Assembly: GCA_008704415.1 (NCBI GenBank)
Contig: VXIS01000082.1
Location: 88,369 to 152,368 of the forward strand
Direction of reading: 5' to 3'
From: Sphaerosporella brunnea
Lineage: Eukaryota; Ascomycota; Pezizomycetes; Pezizales; Pyronemataceae
Length of the DNA: 64,000 nucleotides
A program made the translations under genes and the position numbers. How positions within the stretch are numbered: the first letter of the stretch is position 1; every line of letters starts with the position of its first letter. The notes below the pieces were generated by a model, which was not told the DNA's origin, made no database searches, and worked only from the letters and a program-made list of their open reading frames with translations. Below are positions 20,740-30,164 of the stretch, piece by piece.

Positions 20740-22233
20740 TCAGCACCCGGGCCAACACATACCCTTTTTTCGCCGCATGATCCAAGGCGGGTCGGCGGCC
20801 GAGACGTCGGCGCCATTCGCAATCAGCCGCCAGACCAACAGATTATACTCTCTGCTTACCGCAAAGTGCAGCGGGGTCCAGCCGTACATGTCGGCAGCCG
20901 AGACGTCGGCGCCATTCTCAATAAGCAGCCGGGCCAACATATCGTTACCATTCATCGCCGCACGGTGCAGTGGGGTCAAGCCGTACTTGTTGGCAGCCGA
21001 GACGTCGCCGCCCTTCCCAATCAGCACCCGGGCCAACACCTCATGCCCTTCCTTGGCCGCATGATCCAAGGCGGTCCACCCCTCCTTGTCGGCGGCCGAG
21101 ACGTCGGCGCCATTCGCAATCAGCAGCCGGACCAACAGATCATACCCTCTGCTTGCCGCAAAGTGCAGCGGGGTCGAGCCGTGCTTGTCGGCAGCCGAGA
21201 CGTCGGCGCCGTTCTCAATGAGCACCCGGGCGAACGCCTCATCCCCGCTGCCCGCCGCTCTGTGCAGGACGGTCACCCCTTCACTGTTGGCAGCCGAGAC
21301 GTCGGCGCCGTTCGCAATCAGCAGCCGGGCCAACAGATCATCCCCTCTGTTTTCCGCTTTGTGCAGCGGGGTCAAGCCGTACTTGTCGGCAGCCGAGACG
21401 TCGGCGCCGTTCTCAATGAGCAGCCGGGCCAACGCCTCATTCCCGTCGCCCACCGCAAAGTGCAGGGCGGTCTCCCCAGCTTGGTTGCCAGCCGAGACGT
21501 CGGCGCCGTTCTCAATGAGCAGCCGGGCCACCACATCACGCCGTCTCCATGCCGCACCGTGCAGCGGGGTCCGGCCGTAACGGTCGGTAGCCGAGACGTC
21601 GGCGCCGCTCTCAATGAGCAGCCGGGCCAACGCCTCATGCCCCTTGGCCGCCGCAAAGTACAGGGCGGTCTGCCCAGCTTGGTTGCCAGCCGAGACGTCG
21701 GCGCCGTTCTCAATGAGCAGCTGGACCACCACATCATGCCCATTCATCGCCGCACAGTACAGTGGGGTCCAGCCCTGGTTAGAGTCCAGGCATTCGGCCA
21801 TGTTTTGAATGCGCCGCTGGACTAGCGGCTTGCTGTGGCTGGTGACGCTGGTCACAGTGGCCTCGATGTTGGCACCGCGCTCAATCAGCAGCCGGACCAG
21901 CGCCTCGTTGCCACCATCCGCAGCGAAGTGCAACAGCGTGCACACGCGTGTGTCTCCGGCGGTCACGGTGCAGTCGACCGGGAGGCCCTCGTCGAGGAGA
22001 TACTCAAGCAAGCCGACGTTGTTGTTGTTCCGCATAACGTGCCACAGACACGTCTCCAGGGAGTCTCGGACGCGTCGGAACAGCGGCAAGGTGAATATGG
22101 CACGGAAGGAGCGGCACGTGCGGGAGAGAGCGCACAGGTCGCGCAACCCAAGGAGCTCGCCGATTTCGAGCAACAGTTCGGTCGGCAGGTATGGTGTGGT
22201 TGGCGACATGGTGGGTTTGGTGTGGGCTGGCAA
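20740..22233 (-). CDS. F-box protein with ankyrin repeats
   Basis: The frame encodes 497 aa. The first ATG is at 22233; the second (MSPTTPYLP, 22209) is also plausible. Residues about 15-54 form an F-box (YLPTELLLEIGELLGLRDLC...SRTCRSF), which would dock to Skp1 in an SCF ubiquitin ligase. Residues about 95-480 hold around eleven ankyrin repeats of 33 aa with TPLH/TALH, LLARLLI and NGADVSAA signatures, which would choose the target. The repeats are unusually alike at DNA level, suggesting recent expansion or conversion. At the 3' end a 13-nt loss in the last repeat shifts the frame, so the protein ends in PPWIMRRKKGMCWPGC while ankyrin sequence continues in another frame (ANGAA...) to about 20700. 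No intron needed. Likely expressed but recently truncated. Confidence 0.85.
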   Translation of the reverse strand: MPAHTKPTMSPTTPYLPTELLLEIGELLGLRDLCALSRTCRSFRAIFTLPLFRRVRDSLETCLWHVMRNNNNVGLLEYLLDEGLPVDCTVTAGDTRVCTLLHFAADGGNEALVRLLIERGANIEATVTSVTSHSKPLVQRRIQNMAECLDSNQGWTPLYCAAMNGHDVVVQLLIENGADVSAGNQAGQTALYFAAAKGHEALARLLIESGADVSATDRYGRTPLHGAAWRRRDVVARLLIENGADVSAGNQAGETALHFAVGDGNEALARLLIENGADVSAADKYGLTPLHKAENRGDDLLARLLIANGADVSAANSEGVTVLHRAAGSGDEAFARVLIENGADVSAADKHGSTPLHFAASRGYDLLVRLLIANGADVSAADKEGWTALDHAAKEGHEVLARVLIGKGGDVSAANKYGLTPLHRAAMNGNDMLARLLIENGADVSAADMYGWTPLHFAVSREYNLLVWRLIANGADVSAADPPWIMRRKKGMCWPGC

Positions 22234-22780
22234 TGACGAGGGAGGAGTGATATGATTAAATCTCCAGGCGTAGAGTATGTGACATAACCTGCGTCCGTGA
22301 CGTACTTTAGCGTGACAGAGGGAAAGAAATGTGTTGCTTCACCAGAAACACATGGACAGATGGATGAGGCTTAAGGGTCGTTTATGAAGATACTTTATCT
22401 TAGAAACTTTACAATACAAGTGAGATAAAGCTCCAGGTGTACGTCGGCCTTCCGTGCGGGCGTTGTTTTCGTCGCCTCCAGAATCCTTGTTGTCCTGGCT
22501 CCCACAACATGGTGGTGGCTCCGGCAACCGAGTTTGAGTCTAAACACCACCCGCGCACCCCGCGAAGTGTTGGAAATTGGCTTTCTAGGCAGGGAATACG
22601 AGTGGGATACTATGGTGCGAGACGCTTTAAACCTGGACTTCGCTGGTTACCCAGAGTACACTGGAACGATTTGGCTGTGGTCACGTCATGTGCATGCGAG
22701 CGCGGGTCGAGCAAACGGAGCGGGGTGGACCTTTTCTCTCTCATACGTGCAAGTGAAGCGACATTCCACGCCTTTGAGCC
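22234..22780. other. Intergenic, ankyrin gene upstream
   Basis: Promoter side of the F-box/ankyrin gene, then unrecognised sequence. It contains the LTR fragment at 22567-22620. Confidence 0.45.
22567..22620 (+). repeat. copia LTR start fragment
   Basis: TGTTGGAAATTGGCTTTCTA and the following GGCAGGGAATACGAGTG match the LTR start seen at 3663, 50306 (minus) and 58468 (minus). It is truncated after about 50 bp. Confidence 0.6.
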
Positions 22781-22940
22781 TACGTCTTTGAGTTTACGTC
22801 TTTGAGTCTACGTCTGTGAGTCTACGTCTTTGAGTCTACGTCTGTGAGTCTACGTCTTTGAGTCTACGCTCGTGAGTTTACGTCTTTGAGTCTAAGTCCG
22901 TGAGTCTACGTCTTTGAGTCTACGTCTGTGGATCTACGTC
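22781..22940 (+). repeat. 14-bp tandem repeat array
   Basis: About eleven units of TACGTCTTTGAGTC. Units alternate between TTTGAG and T(G/C)TGAG forms, giving a 28-bp higher-order period. No coding meaning: the frame is interrupted by TGA and TAG in the repeat. Confidence 0.85.
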
Positions 22941-23943
22941 CCCGCCGAATTTACTAGTTAGTTAACGTTACGCGCAAGTGGCACGACGGGCACAATCACA
23001 ATCTTCGACGAGGGCAAGGTAGTGGGCTTCCAAATCAAGGAAACTGCGGAAGATAGACAGAAGGGCAAGCGCGTCTTTTCTCGGCATGGAACCCGACTTT
23101 CGTGACCAGAAGTGTATCGTAGCTGAGGTCATTGAAAAGCACGGTAATTTAGTCACCTTTCTACCAAAGTACTCAAACCTGCATCTCTAACTATCATTCT
23201 AAAGATGCCGATGGCTCCAAATGGGGAGGTGATTCCCTTCGGAGGGCACTACCGGGTGTTGCTTACCAACACCCCCTGTTTCTCGAACAGACTTCGATCA
23301 TCTTCACTTTGCGCCATTTGGTAACATCCGTTCCAATCTCCTCCTTGTTGAGCGTCTTGATTGGTTAGCAACGTCTACTCTTGCGGCCACGGAGGACGAC
23401 GGATATCCGGAGGAATTTATTTGCGTTGTAGCCTTCGGCATTGTGGTTTAAAAGTTGTGTATGTTCGTGTCTTGAAAACAACAACTCAGCAGGACATATC
23501 GACCCCCGAGATGCAACCGCTTCGGCTTTTCCCCGGTCGAAGTCTGCATCACTCTTCAACGCTTTCCTATCCGACCGGAGACGACCAGCAAATTTTTCAA
23601 TGCTCAATACACCTCCGAGAGCTGCGACACTGCGGCAACGGCCATATTTGCTTCTTGGCGCATCGCGAGGATGCGAGTATGTTGGGTTTGGCCATTGTGG
23701 TATTTGGAGGGAGTGTGGGTGCGCGGATATCACGGGGCCTTGGACAGCGACGGCCCTCCACATAGTACGCGCTGCAGGTTTCGGGTCGACAACGCTCGCG
23801 ACCCCTTCGCGCAGTGAAGGAGAAGAAGGAGGATTCCGAGGACTGTTTGCTGGAAGGTGTTGGTTGTCTGTTTTTTTCTCCTTGTGTTGCCGTCTTGCAT
23901 GTGACTTTGGTTCTTACTATGTCGCGATGCATTGATGTTGGTT
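22941..23943. other. Unrecognised intergenic sequence
   Basis: Overlapping open frames of about 130 codons occur on both strands at 23361-23765, but neither has a recognisable domain or a convincing start. I see no repeats or RNA genes. Confidence 0.4.
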
Positions 23944-24060
23944 TACCCTATTCTCGGTAATAAGGCAATGTGGCTAAGGGACTTTGCCAGGAGGCTGAGT
24001 GACTTCCCCACAGAGCGCAGTGACTTTGCCACATTGCCTTAGCACCGAGATAATACGGTA
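23944..24060. mobile_element. 117-bp miniature inverted-repeat element
   Basis: The left end TACCCTATTCTCGGTAATAA and the reverse complement of the right end (TACCGTATTATCTCGGTGCT) pair as inverted termini, continuing into AAGGCAATGTGGC. The whole unit could fold into one hairpin. It shares its ends with the element at 24153-24467. Confidence 0.65.
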
Positions 24061-24152
24061 TCTTGGCACATCAGAGTATCCAGCAGGTAAATTTCATTCG
24101 TTCACTCAAGGGTCTGAGATTGCCGCAGTAATACTCAATTTAAAGCGTCGTG

Positions 24153-24467
24153 CCGTATTATCCCGGTAATAAGGCAATTTCGCCGGCGCCGAAGTATACT
24201 GACACGTACCGTCCAGCGGGCAGCGAAGCTGTGTGAGAGGCGGTCGGAAGCGACGTGCTTGGACCGGTAGTGGTCAGTAAAACCTTAAACAGGGCGGGGA
24301 GGTGGAGACCGTCTCCACCTTGTCTCCAGCGTCGTCGTCGCATTGACGTCTTTTTGACTTTTCACGTCTCGTCTTCCCACTCCAGCTCGCGTCGAAACAC
24401 TTCCCATCCAGCTTCACTGCCCGCTGAACGGTACGTGTCAGCATACTTCGGCACCGGGGTAATACGG
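24153..24467. mobile_element. 315-bp MITE related to 23944-24060
   Basis: Ends are CCGTATTATCCCGG at left and the inverted CCGTATTACCCCGG at right. A second inner inverted block (GCCGAAGTAT.CTGACACGTA, then CAGCGGGCAG.GAAGCT) pairs across the element. No coding sequence. Target duplication is not clear. Confidence 0.7.
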
Positions 24468-25302
24468 TGTTCTCTGCTCTACTTAAATGAATTACTTGTT
24501 CGCGAGGATGACGGAGATTTGCTCGCTCTGAATCCGTTGACAAGCTAATCCACCGGTTCCGATGTACCTATGCCCAACCGGGAGCTGGGAGCACTGTTGA
24601 TAGGACGCACAGGGTGTTTAGAAGACCGTGTTCGCGGGGAGCAAAAGCTGCTAGAGAACTCGCAATATAAAACTCAACCGAGTATTGAAACAGGTTTCCA
24701 TCGTTCTCCTTCATCCTCACCTTCCGAGTAAAAACAGAACTGTTTTGGTTTCATCTGCAGAGGCATCCTGCAAACGCAACCGGGCAGTGGTGGAGTCTAC
24801 ATTTGGAGGTGGAAGATGATGGCCATCCGAGTCAAGCATATTGCGCAATTTTTTAAACTCAGACACCATCAGCATGTGGCGATGTGGCCACGGATACAGT
24901 TGCCAACGATCGTGAACAGCGGCCTGACCTGATGTGGCGTCGCACCCCGACCTCACCTCGCGCGATAACCCCTCCCCCTTCTTTGATGTGCACACGCGCA
25001 AGGAAAAACCTCACGGGCTCGACCCTCCCGCTCCACTGCAGACACCTGTCGCATCTTCAGGCCACTCCCAGGCTTGATGGGAAACTTCAGAAGCCTCATT
25101 CATGTCGGGATGCATGACAGTGCACCAAGCCCATGGTTGCTGATGGGTCACTTGCCCCGCTATGACAGAGCTAGGATGACCAGAATGAAGAGGACCGTGT
25201 CGTCGGCGGACGAGCCACAGGAACCGCAAGCGAAGATGAGGAGAGTTACAGAGGAAAAAAAAAGCGTAGTTCATGAGTGTCAATAGCCCCCGCGGTTCAG
25301 CA
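24468..25302. other. Unrecognised intergenic sequence
   Basis: Short frames on both strands, one of them (25074-25286, plus) Met/Arg-rich and ending in a charged segment. No domain recognised; probably non-coding. Confidence 0.35.
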
Positions 25303-25310
25303 GTACAAAC

Positions 25311-25724
25311 CAGTGTTCTCAGTAGCCAGCCCAAACAGCCTGGCGGGCTTGGCCGGCTGCTTTAAGCAGCCAGCCCAGCGGGCTTTTTGCATCAGCCCAA
25401 ACGGCCCAGCCTGCTGTCGGGCCAGGGCTTTTGAGTGATCTCCGGTGAATACCGGCCACTGCGAGTGGCGGGGTTCACTCGGCGCTGATAAACTTATCAG
25501 GATCTGTGATGTTATACTAAACTCCTATCTAGTGATCTCCTCCTAGTCATGATTTTACACGACGAACATCTTTATGTACTTTTCATTTCATAGCAGTAGT
25601 TTGCATCACGGTGGTCGTATTTGCCGTCATTATGGGCTGCAGCCCAGACAGCCGGGCGGGCTTTTTGATCAGCCCATATTCGCCCAACGCAGCCGGCCGG
25701 GCGGGCTGGCTGTTGAGAACACTG
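25311..25724 (-). mobile_element. hAT-type MITE, 414 bp, perfect 8-bp TSD
   Basis: Flanked by GTACAAAC on both sides (25303-25310 and 25725-25732). Termini are CAGTGTTCTCA...AGCCAGCCC inverted, and the CAGCCCG-rich subterminal regions each contain short palindromes. It is the same family as 43874-44292 but in the opposite orientation. No coding capacity. The intact target duplication points to recent movement. Confidence 0.92.
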
Positions 25725-25732
25725 GTACAAAC

Positions 25733-28700
25733 CATTGAGACTTGTTCTCGCACCGCTTGCCTGGTCTGTGACCGAGTGAGATTCCGTGACCGGCACCATC
25801 TCTCTCCTCCCATGAATATTTACATTCCAATCTGGGCCGCAGCCTGAGTACGGCGAATATCAGGCTTGCTTGAGCATCTTCGTCGCCCATGTGAAAGCCT
25901 TAATTTGCTGCGCACTGGTGCGCTACTGGAATTATCGGATAGGCTGATTCCACATGTGATTTTGTGTTGTTCACTTCCAACTGCAGCTGCGCAGACCACG
26001 CTTCGCGGTTTCAACCGTAAGCTCTCAATATCAACCCCTTGCTTCGCAGTGGCCAGTGCTAGCAGCACGAATCAACCGATCAAATGGATAGTATCCCTGT
26101 GTCCCGTGCTTGGAAAAACTGCTTGAACTACTCGCCGGATTTTTAAGTATCCGGACACTCAGAAACCCACCCCAACTATGCAATGAAAAATCGAGTTCTT
26201 CACTCTCTTTTACCCCAAGAATCTGTCCTTGAGCTCAAATTTAGGCCGAGAGCCCCCTCGAGGCTCTGGGCACAAAGAAGTGGAGATCTCGCTTTTTCCT
26301 TACGATATTATCTTTTTTGGTGGGGCGCGCGTGGGCTAGGGCTTCTGTCCCCAGATACTTAAAAATTCGGCCTTTCGATCGGGAGAATACAAATATCAGC
26401 CGCCCCGCGAATCTCAGCCGTGTCTCCTTAAACCTTCAGCGTGATCGCCACTGCACCAACGTTCCAAAAACTCCTTTTTGGGACGTCGGCGGTCACAAAT
26501 ATTCACTCCAGCTTCCGAAATTCCTCCGCTTGAAACGGGTTTCGATCATGGTGCGTCACGCAAGGCACCTGGCATGCCGCTGGTAACCGGAACCGCAAAT
26601 GTTTTGGCCAACTGCATTATGAAAGAGAGAGTTTCCCTTTTCAAGCTGATAAGCCTTCGGGGAGATTGAAATATCACTCGTTGTTTCAGCATGATCGTAC
26701 TCGAGTACCCCGAGAAAGCAAAGCTCCTATCGCTAGCATCAGATTTGGATACTTCCGGGTCGATCAAACCGCAGGTGTGTGGGTAATCAATATTATTGTC
26801 CGCATGCTTGGCCCCGCGCATATCCTGTCCGTCGCGTTCTTGATGCCATCTCAGGTGTCAATTGCGGCTACCCTTCATGCCAAAGCGAGTACCAAAACCG
26901 CAGACACATCAAAGGAAAACCTATTTCAATCGCAAGGCTCAAAGAGTAGCATAGTTGCAGGAGCCAAGGAGGCAGAAAAACAGCGGAAGGAATGGGGGAA
27001 GGCGGGGACGGTTCGGATTCTTGCAGCGGCGGTGGTGGTTCGGTTACAGGAGTCCCAGCGATGTTTCAGTTATGGCAGAGGACTTCAACCATGGATTGCT
27101 TGTATAGCAGGTGGAACCTGCGTACCACCACGACATAAGTGCTACCAACCACGATTTGTTTTCGGCGACGGGAAGAAACCTGATGACGATACTGGCAGAG
27201 GGGCTCAACTCTTGATGAGAAACGGCACATCTCTCGCCGAGCAGTGAAAGGGCATCGGAAGGACATTCTGAGACCTTACCGATGGGGGAAAAGGTCGTTC
27301 AACGAAAATGTGACGTGCGCGAATGGGATGCACAAACAGGCGTACGAAATCCAAGCAGCAAGCGAATGTCGGCCCCACCCAGAAATCAACACCAAAAAGA
27401 GCAATCACAGTGAAAACCGGATCAGCGGCGGTAGTGAGATGGCTTCCTGATACTTGCGGTTTTCCGTTCGTGCACTCGTTCCAAGCCTGCGAGGTCGGTT
27501 ACAACAACGGCTGCGCACCGGCGACTCGTTCCCTCTAGGTTTCACCGTTTCCGACGCCAATTCCAATTGGCACGACAGTGCGTCATCCGACTGCCGGAAG
27601 AGAGGATTAACCATTTATTTTCATTATCACTCGCTGTCGACTAGATGTTTTTACCCCCAGAGACGTTTCCGTCTCTCATCGCAAGAAAGACATCCTTTCG
27701 AGTCGCTATGTGATATGTATGTGTCCCAATGGAGGCTGACCAGCGGAGAAGAGGCCTGCATCATTTGATGTCACTCGCTATCTGGGGGCGGTACGACATG
27801 CTACCTTTCAGAGTTCTTCGGCAGCTGGTAGCATTCGTTTGTATGGAAGAACATACGAGACATACATACGGCCTGTTCTGCATCATACTCCTCGCCCACC
27901 GAGGCCCTTCCAGCAAGCCACTCCTCCGCCGCACAACACGCGGAGCAGCTAGTTGCCTACCCCATCAAGGCGTAATGTTTAAACCCCCTGGTGATGAACG
28001 CTCTGCCGGCTCCTGCGCCATGGACTGTTCATCAGGCTGTTCCTACCAAGGTTGCGACATTCTTGCGATTCGTAGGAATTGCGTCGTGGCGGGCGTGCTT
28101 CCTCAATAAGGAGGCACCTCTCGGGACCTCTCGGGAGTTACGATGGAGGTGGATGGGGCCTACGAGTGTCTTTCCGGCTCCCTGGTGCAGACACCTCATG
28201 CATATATTCCGGTCCGTACGCGACCAAATCCCCGTCGCGACTGGGCTTCACGTGGCGACTGGTATTCCCATTCACGAACATCTACCGTACTCGCACTCTA
28301 CTGACAGTTAAGGACCAAAACTTCCTCAGTGAATCATATACTCCCAATACACACCTAAATCAACTATAGTAATAACGGGGAGCGCTGAAGTCAATGTGAA
28401 GGGTTAGGGTTTCCCTCGAACACCAACCATGACCTATTTATGTTCTGTCCTGCCCAGAAGATAGCCTGTAGGCCTACAGGCCGGCCTGCCCACCTGCGGA
28501 CAGGTATTCTCGGCAGGCCAGCTTACACAGCAGATGATCTGTCGACGCCGAGTTCCTCGTCCACCAGCACCCATTCAACTGACCCAGGAAGCAGTATCTT
28601 TGCACCATTCACTGTTGAGAGTTATTGAAGACGAAACAGGAACAAGGACGCCTACGTCGGATCGAGGAGATCGAGGAGGATGAGGAGGAGGCTGAGGAGG

Positions 28701-28867
28701 GTGAAGGTGATGAAGAAGAGGTTTGGGATTGCACTGGCGATATCTCTCGGTATCCAACAGTTAAAGTTCCATACATTCGCCGTAGTGAGCAATCAAAGTT
28801 GATCCAGCAAGGAACAAGTTGTACCATACCCGAAATAAATTCAGCGCAACGAGGTATCCGAAGACGA
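25733..28867. other. Long region without a recognisable gene
   Basis: Several frames of 80-190 codons occur, the longest at 26666-27247 (plus), but they lack domains and start codon support. At 28625-28885 (plus) a short frame is strongly acidic (EEIEEDEEEAEEGEGDEEE), then basic; it could be an exon of something I cannot identify. A GC-rich palindrome GGCCTACAGGCCGGCC lies near 28472. Confidence 0.4.
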
Positions 28868-29125
28868 CGATCACTGTATATATAGAGCGTTGTGGCGCGC
28901 GCGGTGGCTAAGCACGGAAAACCCTAAGGAGCCGAGTGATTAGCTGTGATGCGGGGCGCATTGTGGAGCGCAGCCGTGGAGGAGCTTTAGCGACGACACT
29001 GAATGAAAGAAAGCAACTGCGCCGTGTTTCACGAACGTACGCCCTGACTGCAAAGTACATATGACTTTATATTAAGTGGCGCTGTACTAATGACTGCACA
29101 CCGTGTGTTCACTTGTAGACTAAGA
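28868..29125 (+). repeat. Helitron-like dispersed repeat
   Basis: Carries the same ordered blocks as the minus-strand copy at 49700-49255: TATATATAGAG, GGTGGC, GAGTGATTAGCTGTGATG, TGTGGAGCGCAGCCG, then CATATGACTTTA.ATTAAGTG, GCGCTG.ACTAATGACT and finally CACACCGTGTG.TTCACTTGT. The terminal hairpin is degraded here relative to the other copies. Confidence 0.7.
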
Positions 29126-29197
29126 TTGAGCAGCGGAGTCTTCGCGCATACCTCGATATTCACCACTATGAACGATTGCCTATGAGCTCGGAACGAG

Positions 29198-30164
29198 TCA
29201 CTTCGGACCCCGAACCGCCAATCTCACAAAACGCCACAAACACGCAGCAATGTACCGATACCCAGTCGGCACGCCGACCGTCCTGGCGGCGGCCGAGGAG
29301 GGTCGATATTTGTGGCACCATGCCTTGTATGCATAAAGCGCGAAGGAATCGGCATTATTCAGCGCCTGCTCCCTGCTCAGTTGGTCGAAGTGCTGATCGT
29401 GGTGGTACCGGTAATTGCGTGTGCCACGAAGATGCAACAATTCGTGCAGGAGGATATGGACCTACCGCGCTCTGTCAGCAGATACTCTGCGGGGCGAATT
29501 GTTGTGGCGGAATGTTACCTGGTCAAAGACACTGTTCGCGTCGGCACACTCCCGGGAGAAACGCGGGAATCCCCAATAGCTGTCGCACTGCATCGAGAAT
29601 GCGTCAGGAAACGCCGAAACATACTGGAGGTATTCCAACAACGTGGAAAAACGCACCAAAATAATAGTGTTGTTATAGGCTCTAGTCAAAGCAACGGCTC
29701 TTTTTTTGTTTGTACACCAATATCAGCATTCACTTCACACCCGGCAAGTGGGGGCAGGGCAGGTCGCGTGCGCACCCGACGGTTTCGCAAAGCGTTCGTG
29801 GAGTAGGGTCGTCTGCACGGTTGGCATAGTAAATTGGTTTTCCGTCGGTGTTCATCCAGGTCTGAGCCATCACGGCAGCGTCGCGCAGGATTGTCGCCAC
29901 ATATCGTCTGTCCTGTGGCGATGAGGAATGAAAAATGATCTCGAAGCTAGAAATACACTGCGATTAGCAAGTGTATTTTTTTTTTCTCAAGGTGTGTCAG
30001 CACCAAGGTTATAGATGATGATACAGCTTGTGATCGGGCTTCGACACCAAATGCGCGCCCGTGAGTGCACGTGTTCCAGCATCCTGCAGCGTTTTACCAA
30101 ATGCTGTGCCAGAGGTAAACTGTACAAAGGCTATGATGATGATCAGGAATATCGAAAGATGCAT
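29198..30164 (-). pseudogene. Secreted M35-like metallopeptidase, decayed
   Basis: An N-terminal exon from ATG 30164 encodes a clear signal peptide (hydrophobic FLIIIIAFVQF run). After a break, a frame at about 29920-29760 carries RRYVATILRDA and then ETVGCARDLPCP. Another at 29689-29462 has YNNTII and SYWGFPRFSREC. The last (29461-29198) has the zinc motif HELLH followed by GTRNY and LSREQALNNADSFALYAYKA. The HExxH plus GT..Y arrangement is that of the M35 (aspzincin) family, with Asn where the third zinc ligand Asp is expected. An in-frame TAG lies directly before the HELLH segment and the first exon also runs into a stop, so it appears dead. Introns (for example GTGAAG...CTAG near 29755-29695) are plausible. 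Confidence 0.6.

Noticed and set aside
20605..21825. 406-codon plus-strand frame with regular SRDVGA repeats
   Set aside because: Antisense of the ankyrin repeats; the regularity comes from the 99-nt repeat unit.
26666..27247. 193-codon plus-strand frame
   Set aside because: Starts at a non-ATG codon, no domain, no paralogue in the window; not enough to call a gene.
28400..28412. GGGTTAGGGT telomere-like motif
   Set aside because: Single unit in mid-window, also single AACCCTAACC units at 11823 and 36823; no array, so not telomeric.
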